Origin: Enterovibrio norvegicus FF-33
GTDB taxonomy: Bacteria > Pseudomonadota > Gammaproteobacteria > Enterobacterales > Vibrionaceae
Length of the DNA stretch: 64,000 nucleotides
Assembly (NCBI RefSeq): GCF_000286835.2
Contig: NZ_AJYD02000013.1
Location: forward strand, 282,399-346,398
Direction of reading: 5' to 3'
Part shown: piece by piece, positions 57,038-64,000 of the stretch
Layout: every line of letters begins with the position of its first letter
Numbering within the stretch: the first letter of the stretch is position 1
Translations under genes and position numbers: made by a program
The notes under the pieces: generated by a model
What the model saw: only the letters and a program-made list of their open reading frames with translations
What the model was told of the DNA's origin: nothing
The model's database searches: none

Positions 57038-57841
57038 CTATTTCAGAGTCGGTTCATTACTCATTGGCTCAACAACGATGAAGGCCTCATTTATTTGATG
57101 TTCTTGTGCAAGCATTGCAGCATGTTGCGTTTGGTCATAGTCATGAAATGGGCCGAGACGAACACGATACACTTTTCCCGACTGATGAATGTCAGTGGGA
57201 AGTTCGAACTGCTGGCTAAAACTCGCCGCCGCTTTTTCTGCTTTGGTTTTATCGGAGATCGCGGCTAATTGCACAAAGTAGCGATTGAGTCGCGCACCTT
57301 GCCATTCATCGTTCTCCACGGGTTTGTCGACTTTAAGTAAAGTGACTTTGACGGGAGCCGTACCCGAAGCCAAAACCCCCAGTTTCGATGCTGCTGCGTA
57401 ACTTAAATCAATGACACGTCCTTCATGGAACGGCCCACGGTCGTTAACACGTACAATGGCTTTTTTGCCATTGGCGGTGTTTTCCACTTCGACATAACTC
57501 GGCAGTGGTAATGTTTTGTGGGCTGCTGACATCGAATACATATCATAAATCTCGCCATTCGAGGTTTTATGGCCATGAAATTTCTTGCCATACCAAGAAG
57601 CGATACCGGTTTCAGTGGTAAACGTTTCGGGATCTTTGATCACTTCGTAGTCTTGACCAAGAACCGTGTAGTTCTTGTTTCCCGCTCGACTGTAGGGTTC
57701 GTAACGAGGATGCGCATCCTCAACATGTTCCAAAGTGGGTGTTGCTTCAGGCGCCTGGTCTTGCGCAATACTGTAGCGTTCGTCGTTCTTAGTGGCACAA
57801 CCTGACAATACAATCGCAATCAATACGAGAAGTTTTTTCAT
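57038..57841 (-). CDS. rlpA: Septal-ring lytic transglycosylase RlpA
   Basis: A 267-residue lipoprotein ([15 protein letters not shown], lipobox LSGC). It has a double-psi beta-barrel domain with TGIASWYGKKFHGHKTSNGE and VRVNDRGPFHEGRVIDLSYAAA, and a C-terminal SPOR domain (about residue 190 on) that binds denuded glycan at the septum. It overlaps mrdB by one base. Confidence 0.95.
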   Translation of the reverse strand: MKKLLVLIAIVLSGCATKNDERYSIAQDQAPEATPTLEHVEDAHPRYEPYSRAGNKNYTVLGQDYEVIKDPETFTTETGIASWYGKKFHGHKTSNGEIYDMYSMSAAHKTLPLPSYVEVENTANGKKAIVRVNDRGPFHEGRVIDLSYAAASKLGVLASGTAPVKVTLLKVDKPVENDEWQGARLNRYFVQLAAISDKTKAEKAAASFSQQFELPTDIHQSGKVYRVRLGPFHDYDQTQHAAMLAQEHQINEAFIVVEPMSNEPTLK

Positions 57842-58962
57842 TACAAAGCCTTTGAAAGCATTTTTCTGTGAGTGTGGATAGACATCAAAATCCCGAAGCC
57901 TGCCATTAGCGTCACCATGGATGTACCGCCGTAACTGACCAATGGAAGTGGGACGCCAACGACGGGTAAAATACCACTGACCATGCCAATATTAACAAAT
58001 ACATACACAAAGAAACTTAGCACAATACTGCCGGCCATCATGCGACCAAAGGCAGTTTGTGCTCGGCTTGCCAGCATTAAACCTCGCGCGATAATGAACA
58101 AATACAACATGAGCAAGCAAGCGACGCCGACCATTCCCCATTCTTCAGCAATCACGGCAAAGATAAAGTCGGTATGGCGTTCTGGCAAGAACTCCAGTTG
58201 TGATTGTGTGCCTTGCAGCCACCCCTTGCCTGAAATACCCCCGGATCCAATCGCTATTTTGGATTGAATAATATGGTAACCGGCGCCAAGCGGGTCTGAT
58301 TCTGGATCGAAAAGTGTCCGCACACGGACGCGCTGGTATTCGCGCATGAGGAAAAACCAAAGCACTGGAATAAATGCCGCGACCAAAGCCCCTGCGCCAA
58401 GAATGATGCGCCATCGGATACCAGAGAGAAACAAAACGAAGATCCCTGATGCCGCAATGAGTATCGACGTTCCCAGATCCGGTTGCTTGGCGATGAGGAT
58501 GGTAGGCACAAAGACCATCACCAAGCCAATAATCAGGTTTCTAAAGCGAGGCGGAAGAGGTTCCTTACCAATGAAACGTGCCACCATAAGAGGCACGGCA
58601 AGTTTGATTAACTCAGAGGGCTGAAAGGTGAGGATACCGAGATCCAGCCACCGCTGTGCCCCTTTGGCTGTTTCGCCAAAAAATAGCACGGCAATCAGCA
58701 TGATTATGCCAGTGACATAGAGATACGGCGCCCAGAACTCGTAATGTCGCGGCGATATTTGCGCTAGCACGAACATCACTCCGAGAGCCAGCAGCATGCG
58801 GAAAACCTGACGCTCCATCATGGCAACGCTTTGTCCGCTGGCGCTCCATATCACCATTAAACCAAAACCCATCAGTAAAATAATGCCGAGCAACAGGGGA
58901 GCATCGAGGTGCAAGCGCTCAAAAATGGTCTTTTTTTGGCCTGTGGACGCGAACATACTCAT
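57841..58962 (-). CDS. mrdB: Peptidoglycan glycosyltransferase RodA
   Basis: A 373-residue SEDS-family polymerase with about ten spans; it works with PBP2 in elongation. Conserved parts are [63 protein letters not shown] and [14 protein letters not shown]. It overlaps mrdA by 4 bases (ATGA) with GAGGAG upstream, so coupling with its partner is direct. Confidence 0.97.
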   Translation of the reverse strand: MSMFASTGQKKTIFERLHLDAPLLLGIILLMGFGLMVIWSASGQSVAMMERQVFRMLLALGVMFVLAQISPRHYEFWAPYLYVTGIIMLIAVLFFGETAKGAQRWLDLGILTFQPSELIKLAVPLMVARFIGKEPLPPRFRNLIIGLVMVFVPTILIAKQPDLGTSILIAASGIFVLFLSGIRWRIILGAGALVAAFIPVLWFFLMREYQRVRVRTLFDPESDPLGAGYHIIQSKIAIGSGGISGKGWLQGTQSQLEFLPERHTDFIFAVIAEEWGMVGVACLLMLYLFIIARGLMLASRAQTAFGRMMAGSIVLSFFVYVFVNIGMVSGILPVVGVPLPLVSYGGTSMVTLMAGFGILMSIHTHRKMLSKAL

Positions 58963-60842
58963 TGAACCTGCTCCTCGTTATTTTTATCTTTTCCGAGCAA
59001 CATATGGTCAAAAATACGACGGGCGATTGGAGCACCATTGGTGGACCCACCCCCAGCATTTTCTAACACCATAGAAACCACAACTTGAGGATCATCGAAA
59101 GGTGCAAAGCCAGTATACAAGGCGTGGTCACGCAGATGCTCCGCAATTTCATCTGCTTTATATTCTTCGTCTTCTGCCAATCCGAATACCTGTGCGGTGC
59201 CCGATTTGCCACCCGTGACATAAGGGGCATTGGCAAATGCACGTCGTGCAGTTCCTTTTTTGCCATGGTTAACCAAACGCATACCTTCAAGTGCTGCATT
59301 CCAGTACTTGTCGTTAACATCAGCAATGGGCGGGTACGGCGCGATCGGTGCGATTTCCACTTCACCTTCTGATTCTGTGCGCATTAAAAGGTGCGGTGGA
59401 TGGACGATGCCTTTGTTGACCAATACGGTGGTCGCCTTAGCGATTTGCATCGGCGTTGATGTCCAGTAACCCTGACCAATCCCGACCGGTATTGTGTCAC
59501 CTTTGTACCAAGGCTGTCGGTAACGTGCCATTTTCCATTCTCTGGTTGGCATGTTGGCTTTGCTTTCTTCGTGGATATCGATGCCTGTGTAATCACCAAA
59601 ACCAAACTTGCTCATCCATTCAGACAGCTTGTCTATCCCTAAATCGTAGGCGATTTGGTAGAAGAACGTATCCACTGACTCTTCAATCGATTGAACGATA
59701 TTCACTCTACCATGACCCCATGCTAGCCAATCTCGAAATGGTCGAGAGGTTGAATTAGGTAAATGCCAATAACCGGGATCATTACGTGTGGTATTAAGAG
59801 TGAGCGTTTTCTCTTGAAGCGCAGCGACAGCAATAAACGGTTTTATTGTTGAGGCTGGTGGATAAATACCGAGTGTCGCACGGTTGACCAAAGGTCGGTT
59901 TTTGTCTTCAAGTAATCCGCGATATTCTGGGCTAGATATGCCATGAACAAATAGGTTCGGGTCATAACTTGGCGATGAGACCATAGCTAAAACGGACGAA
60001 TCTTCAGGGTCAAGTACGACAACAGCACCACGGCGCTCACCCAAAATGGAACGGATGTAGAGCTGAAGATCCACATCAAGGTTGAGTACAAGATCTTTAC
60101 CTGGCTCAGGGGGGACGTATTTCAATGTGCGAATGATACGTCCTCGGCTGTTCACCTCAACTTCTTGATAGCCCGCGGTTCCATGAAGATCTCTTTCGTA
60201 AAAGCGTTCAATGCCGAGCTTGCCAATATCGCGAGTCGCTCTGTAGTTGGTGCTCATTTCGTCGCGCTCAAGACGCGCAACGTCTTTGTCATTGATTTTG
60301 GCCACGTAACCCAATACGTGTGTCAGTGCATCGCCGTAAGGGTAATAGCGCTTGAGGTAGCCTTTAATCTCAACACCTGGGAATTTGTGTTGGTTGGCTG
60401 AAAATATCGCGACTTCCTCTTCGGAAAGCTGATTTTTGACGGCAACCGCATTAAAGCGACGAGAGCGTTTTTTGTCTCGTTCAAACGCGGCGATTTCACG
60501 ATCAGAAATCTCGATCAATGCCTGTAAACGCGCAATGGTTCCAGGAATATCTTTGACCTGCTCAGACGTGATTTCGAGTGCGTAAACGGGGCGGTTTTCG
60601 GCTAATAGTTTACCGTTTCTATCAAAAATGAGGCCGCGATTAGGCGCAACCGGCACCACTTTGATGCGATTGTCGTTTGAGCGGGTGATGTAATCATCAT
60701 GGTCATCAACCTGAATGGTGTACAGATTGAGTAAAAGCAGGCCGACTAAAATAACAATGCCGCCGAAAGCCACAATGGCTCGGCGGATAAACAAAGAAGA
60801 TTCGGCCTGATGATCGCGTATTGGGCTACGCCTGTATCTCAT
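58959..60842 (-). CDS. mrdA: Penicillin-binding protein 2
   Basis: The 627-residue class B transpeptidase of the elongasome. One membrane span (about 24-44) precedes the pedestal domain with [21 protein letters not shown]; the transpeptidase domain has the nucleophile Ser331 in STIKPF and the KSGTAQ motif ([11 protein letters not shown]). It follows rlmH after 3 bases and overlaps mrdB. Confidence 0.97.
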   Translation of the reverse strand: MRYRRSPIRDHQAESSLFIRRAIVAFGGIVILVGLLLLNLYTIQVDDHDDYITRSNDNRIKVVPVAPNRGLIFDRNGKLLAENRPVYALEITSEQVKDIPGTIARLQALIEISDREIAAFERDKKRSRRFNAVAVKNQLSEEEVAIFSANQHKFPGVEIKGYLKRYYPYGDALTHVLGYVAKINDKDVARLERDEMSTNYRATRDIGKLGIERFYERDLHGTAGYQEVEVNSRGRIIRTLKYVPPEPGKDLVLNLDVDLQLYIRSILGERRGAVVVLDPEDSSVLAMVSSPSYDPNLFVHGISSPEYRGLLEDKNRPLVNRATLGIYPPASTIKPFIAVAALQEKTLTLNTTRNDPGYWHLPNSTSRPFRDWLAWGHGRVNIVQSIEESVDTFFYQIAYDLGIDKLSEWMSKFGFGDYTGIDIHEESKANMPTREWKMARYRQPWYKGDTIPVGIGQGYWTSTPMQIAKATTVLVNKGIVHPPHLLMRTESEGEVEIAPIAPYPPIADVNDKYWNAALEGMRLVNHGKKGTARRAFANAPYVTGGKSGTAQVFGLAEDEEYKADEIAEHLRDHALYTGFAPFDDPQVVVSMVLENAGGGSTNGAPIARRIFDHMLLGKDKNNEEQVQ

Positions 60843-60845
60843 GAA

Positions 60846-61316
60846 CTATTCCCGATGATAAGGGTGATTCGCGGTAATGCTCCAGGCGCGATAAAGACTT
60901 TCAGCCATCACTACACGGACCAATGGGTGAGGAAGTGTCAATGGTGACAGAGACCAACTCTGCTCTGCGGCCGCTTTGCATGCAGGTGACAGTCCCTCTG
61001 GGCCACCAATCAAGATGGAAACATCTCGAGCATCCAGTTTCCAACTTTCCAATTGCTCAGCCAGCTGCTCTGTGTCCCAGCGCTTACCCGGAATATCCAG
61101 TGTCACAATGCGGTTTCCTTTTGGAACCGCCGCCAGCATCGCTTCGCCTTCTTTTTGCAAGATGCGCGCAATGTCAGCATTTTTCCCGCGTTTACCTGCC
61201 GTAATTTCGATCAGCTCAAGGGGCATATCTTTTGGGAAGCGGCGACTATATTCTTTGTAGCCTTCTTCGACCCATTTCGGCATTTTGGTGCCAACCGCGA
61301 TCAGTTGTAATTTCAT
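60846..61316 (-). CDS. rlmH: 23S rRNA (pseudouridine-1915-N3)-methyltransferase
   Basis: A 156-residue SPOUT-family methyltransferase that methylates pseudouridine 1915 in helix 69 of 23S rRNA. It opens with [16 protein letters not shown] and has the SAM knot motifs [10 protein letters not shown] and [25 protein letters not shown]. The start at 61316 lies 4 bases after rsfS; the longer frame crosses into rsfS. Confidence 0.97.
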   Translation of the reverse strand: MKLQLIAVGTKMPKWVEEGYKEYSRRFPKDMPLELIEITAGKRGKNADIARILQKEGEAMLAAVPKGNRIVTLDIPGKRWDTEQLAEQLESWKLDARDVSILIGGPEGLSPACKAAAEQSWSLSPLTLPHPLVRVVMAESLYRAWSITANHPYHRE

Positions 61317-61320
61317 CGGA

Positions 61321-61638
61321 TCAGTTCCACAGCTTTTCAAGCTCGTACAACTGACGTTGGTCGTCTTGCATGACATGTAACATGACGTCACCAAGGTCTA
61401 GCACAACCCATTCGCCTTCGTTTTGTCCTTCCATACCCAATGAGCGAACGTTGGCAGCCAGTGCTTCATCAGCAACATGCTCGGCAATGGAGGAAACGTG
61501 ACGTTTAGAGTTGCCGGTGCACAGCACCATAAAATCAGTGATGCTGCTTTTGTTTCTGACATCAAGAGTCACGATGTCTGCCGCTTTCATATCATCAGCT
61601 TTGTCGGCAACGAAATGTTGAAGTTGGTCCGGAAGCAA
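61321..61638 (-). CDS. rsfS: Ribosomal silencing factor RsfS
   Basis: A 105-residue protein that binds L14 and blocks subunit joining in starved cells. The conserved core reads [33 protein letters not shown] then [16 protein letters not shown]. The start codon is TTG, with AAGGGG six bases upstream. In E. coli nadD and cobC lie upstream in the operon; here holA is the next gene. Confidence 0.95.
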   Translation of the reverse strand: MLPDQLQHFVADKADDMKAADIVTLDVRNKSSITDFMVLCTGNSKRHVSSIAEHVADEALAANVRSLGMEGQNEGEWVVLDLGDVMLHVMQDDQRQLYELEKLWN

Positions 61639-61737
61639 TGTTTTCCCCTTAATGGTGGCTATTGGTCAGTGAGATCTCATCGAGAAAATTATAACACTGG
61701 CTGTTGCGATTAAAATACGGTGGTGTCGCGTTGATAC
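61639..61737 (-). other. Gap between holA and rsfS, nadD absent
   Basis: Only 99 bases separate holA from rsfS, and no reading frame of nadD type lies there. In E. coli nadD is found at this point. The A/T-rich centre could hold a promoter for rsfS. Confidence 0.7.
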
Positions 61738-62766
61738 TCAGCGAATGGGCTCAAGGTGCACAGGGTGGCCACACATATCAAGACAAAACGCGGACAGCGC
61801 AGGCCAAGGCTGGCTATCAAAGTCAGTTTTTACCATCATTTCGATGCTGGCAAGGCTGTTGACCAAGTGCATTAATCTTGACAGTGGCAGTCGGTGCAAG
61901 GCTGAGGTTAGCGGTGCTCGGCGAGCTTGCCATACGCGATAATGGTCAAATATCTTATTTATCCCCATGCCCGACGCGCCATATTCCTGCATCTTGCAAA
62001 GTTGTATTAACTCTTTTTGGATCACGCGAAGCAATATGGTGATCTCGACACCTTCCGCTTCCAATTGGCGCGTAATTCTCACGGCACGTTTGGCTTTGCC
62101 ATCAATCAACGCATCGGTGAGCTGAAAGGGCGTGTAGTGATTGTTTCGTGACAGGGCGTCTTGCAAACGTGGCAAAGTGAGTGCGCCATCGGGATACAAC
62201 AATTGCAGCTTCATCAGGCTTTGCGACAGAGCGAGAAGGTTCCCTTCGTGCCATTGTGCGAGCAATTGGACGGATTCATGATCTGGCTTTAAGCCAAGTG
62301 CATGACAGCGCGTTTCGACGAAGCGAGGCAATTGGCGTGCATCGGGTGTATTACATGGCACATAAAGGCCATTTTTTTGAAACAGCGTGAACCATTTCGC
62401 TGATTCTTGTTTTTTGTTAAGACGCGGGCCTTCCAGAATCAACACCAGATCTTGGTGTAGCAACGGCTCGAGTTCTTTTAATGCATTGGCTTGAGCAGTT
62501 GTCAGCGCGTTTTCAGGCAACGTCAGGACAATGACCTGGCGGCTGGAAAACAAACTCAGTGCCTGACAAGTATCGTATATGTCTTGCCAGTTGAGCTGGT
62601 TGTCGACCGTATAGCGGTGCTTTTCATCAAAACCTTGGCGTGCCGCTTCTGCAATGACATTTTGTTGGGCTTCTTGTTTAAGCAGTGGTTCATTGCCGAA
62701 CAGAAGGTAAGTCTGACACAAACCTTGAGATAGGCGTTGTGTCAGTTGTTCTGGGTAGATCCTCAT
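61738..62766 (-). CDS. holA: DNA polymerase III delta subunit
   Basis: A 342-residue clamp-loader subunit that opens the beta clamp. It starts MRIYPEQLTQRLSQGLCQTYLLFGNEPLLKQEA, with the clamp-contact region after LFSSRQVIVLTLPE and the C-terminal collar helices ending AFCLDMCGHPVHLEPIR. It overlaps lptE by 4 bases. Confidence 0.96.
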   Translation of the reverse strand: MRIYPEQLTQRLSQGLCQTYLLFGNEPLLKQEAQQNVIAEAARQGFDEKHRYTVDNQLNWQDIYDTCQALSLFSSRQVIVLTLPENALTTAQANALKELEPLLHQDLVLILEGPRLNKKQESAKWFTLFQKNGLYVPCNTPDARQLPRFVETRCHALGLKPDHESVQLLAQWHEGNLLALSQSLMKLQLLYPDGALTLPRLQDALSRNNHYTPFQLTDALIDGKAKRAVRITRQLEAEGVEITILLRVIQKELIQLCKMQEYGASGMGINKIFDHYRVWQARRAPLTSALHRLPLSRLMHLVNSLASIEMMVKTDFDSQPWPALSAFCLDMCGHPVHLEPIR

Positions 62767-63434
62767 TCGACGTTTTCACCGTCAGTGGTGTAGCTGGACA
62801 GAGGTTTACCGCGGTTTTCCTCTTCCTTGCCGTTAAAACGCGTTTCAATAGTGAGGTCAGGGTTGGTGCTATCGACGCCCTGATAAAGCTCACGTAAGGC
62901 TTTCTCTTCGGCTTCTTTGCGCTCAAAGGCTTCGATATGCGCATTCAAACGCGCGAGTTGTCGCATGATTTGCTTTGTCGCTTCAACTCGCATCTCTTGC
63001 GCAAGCATTTCCTCCTCCACTGACTTTGCTAGTGCGGTCAATGGGTTATCAAGGTAGGTGCGGCTAAGAGACGTAGAGAATCCGTAGTTTCCTTTACCAG
63101 GCACCGTCACGGAATAGCTCACAGTGTAAGCAAATTGCTTTTCTGCAACGCGGCTATTTTGGTAAAGAGAAAGCGTACTTTCACCATAGCTCTCACCATT
63201 CAAACGTAGATTTGAGATAGTTTCAGCCGGTGGTACGAGATCAATATCGTAAAGACGAAGCTGGGATTTCATCTCACGGGTCAGTTTGCCGTATTGGTCA
63301 AAACTCGTGATAGAAAGCTTTTGAATTTCATCAGGCAGGTTGTAGCTGCCACGAAGTTGGAATCCGCAAGACGCGGTGGCCAAAGCGGCCACCACGACAA
63401 GCAGGGTTCGGAGAGAGCGAAAGATCGATGTCAC
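62763..63434 (-). CDS. lptE: LPS-assembly lipoprotein LptE
   Basis: A 223-residue outer-membrane lipoprotein, plug of the LptD translocon. The signal ends in the lipobox ATASC followed by GFQLRGSYNLPDEI, the family signature. It is longer than E. coli LptE because of a charged C-terminal tail of about 30 residues (from about 175) rich in Glu and Lys. The start codon is GTG with GGGAGA upstream. Lies between leuS and holA as in E. coli. Confidence 0.95.
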   Translation of the reverse strand: MTSIFRSLRTLLVVVAALATASCGFQLRGSYNLPDEIQKLSITSFDQYGKLTREMKSQLRLYDIDLVPPAETISNLRLNGESYGESTLSLYQNSRVAEKQFAYTVSYSVTVPGKGNYGFSTSLSRTYLDNPLTALAKSVEEEMLAQEMRVEATKQIMRQLARLNAHIEAFERKEAEEKALRELYQGVDSTNPDLTIETRFNGKEEENRGKPLSSYTTDGENVE

Positions 63435-63473
63435 CGAATTCTCCCTGTTGTTGTTGGCAAAGATGCGAACAAA

Positions 63474-64000
63474 TTAGTTAGCAACAATGTTAACCAGTTT
63501 GCCTGGTACGTAGATCACTTTACGAACGGTTTTCCCTTCGGTGAACTTCACTACGTGCTCATCGTTTTGTGCCATGGCTTCAACGTCAGCTTTCGCTGCG
63601 TCAGCCGCAACGGTGATTTTTGCGCGAAGCTTGCCGTTCACTTGAACGATGATTAGCTTCTCGTCTTCAATCATGGCATCGCTGTCTGCGATAGGCCATT
63701 GCGCGTTGTCGACATCACTTTCACCCAGAGCAATCCACAATTCATTGCTGATGTGCGGCGTGATTGGGTAAAGCATAGAAACCACGGCTTTAAGTGCTTC
63801 ATCAAGGATCGCGCGATCCGTGTCGGTTTCCTGCGGCGCTTTCGTTAGGCGGTTCATCAATTCCATCACGGCAGCAATCGCTGTGTTGAAGGTTTGACGG
63901 CGGCCAATATCATCGCTTACTTTCGCGATGGTTTTGTGTACTTCACGGCGCAGCGTTTTCTGATCGGCGGTTAACGCAGAGGCATCCAATGCAGAAACCG
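63474..64000 (-). CDS. leuS: Leucyl-tRNA synthetase, C-terminal part
   Basis: Only the last 175 codons or so are in the window; the frame continues past the right edge. The visible part is the anticodon-binding helical domain ([48 protein letters not shown]) and the small C-terminal domain ending [15 protein letters not shown], which contacts the tRNA elbow. It heads the run leuS-lptE-holA. Confidence 0.95.
   Translation of the reverse strand, partial: VSALDASALTADQKTLRREVHKTIAKVSDDIGRRQTFNTAIAAVMELMNRLTKAPQETDTDRAILDEALKAVVSMLYPITPHISNELWIALGESDVDNAQWPIADSDAMIEDEKLIIVQVNGKLRAKITVAADAAKADVEAMAQNDEHVVKFTEGKTVRKVIYVPGKLVNIVAN

Overview
The window is a contiguous piece of a gammaproteobacterial chromosome, almost certainly from the family Vibrionaceae. 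Pointers are the sodium-driven flagellar stator pair pomA-pomB, the complete Na+-pumping NADH:quinone reductase operon with its maturation genes apbE and nqrM, a Tsx/OmpK-type porin, FrsA, Crl and many proteins that look near-identical to Vibrio orthologues (for example GlyA, PurL, PomA, NqrA). I cannot fix the genus from sequence alone; a lineage such as Grimontia/Enterovibrio or Photobacterium is compatible. The region is dense, ordinary core genome: about 60 genes, no IS element, prophage, CRISPR, integron, tRNA or rRNA was found.

Layout. 1-6.6 kb: the 3' four fifths of purL, a small acetyltransferase, glnB, a YitT-type membrane protein, then glyA behind PurR and MetR boxes. 6.7-13 kb: nrdR-ribD-ribE-ribBA, ribH-nusB and thiL-pgpA (regulation of ribonucleotide reductase, riboflavin, thiamine pyrophosphate, phospholipid). 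12.9-15.9 kb: a large membrane GGDEF-EAL protein. 16.1-25.2 kb: xseB-ispA-dxs (isoprenoid precursors), divergent pomAB with a FliA-type promoter, thiI, yajL, panE and a Tsx/OmpK-type channel. 25.5-30 kb: rlmG-yajG-ppiA-unknown-ampG and divergent bolA. 30.5-37.9 kb: nqrABCDEF, apbE, nqrM. 38-49.8 kb: SOS-controlled dinB, pepD, a chemoreceptor, an 0.9-kb sparsely coding stretch, a PurR-boxed purine permease, gpt, frsA, crl, proB, proA. 49.9-53.4 kb: a LysR regulator converging on a YjjW/YjjI glycyl-radical activase/enzyme pair. 53.5-64 kb: leuS(3' end)-lptE-holA-rsfS-rlmH-mrdA-mrdB-rlpA-dacA-ybeD-lipB-lipA on the minus strand.

Three blocks keep gene orders I know from Escherichia coli: nrdR-to-bolA, dinB-to-proA and lipA-to-leuS. 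What differs is therefore informative: pomAB lies between xseB and thiI, the chemoreceptor and purine permease lie between pepD and gpt, and nadD is absent between holA and rsfS.

I found no convincing undescribed system. The points most worth a second look are the missing nadD, the 42.4-43.3 kb stretch (inverted repeat, CRP-like box, aromatic-rich 32-codon ORF, strong terminator), a 17-base palindromic motif shared by that stretch and the yjjI promoter, a 26-base perfect palindrome between proA and the LysR gene, direct repeats around a hairpin in front of ribBA, a C8 tract in the first codons of pomB, and a RibBA whose GTP cyclohydrolase half has no zinc cysteines.
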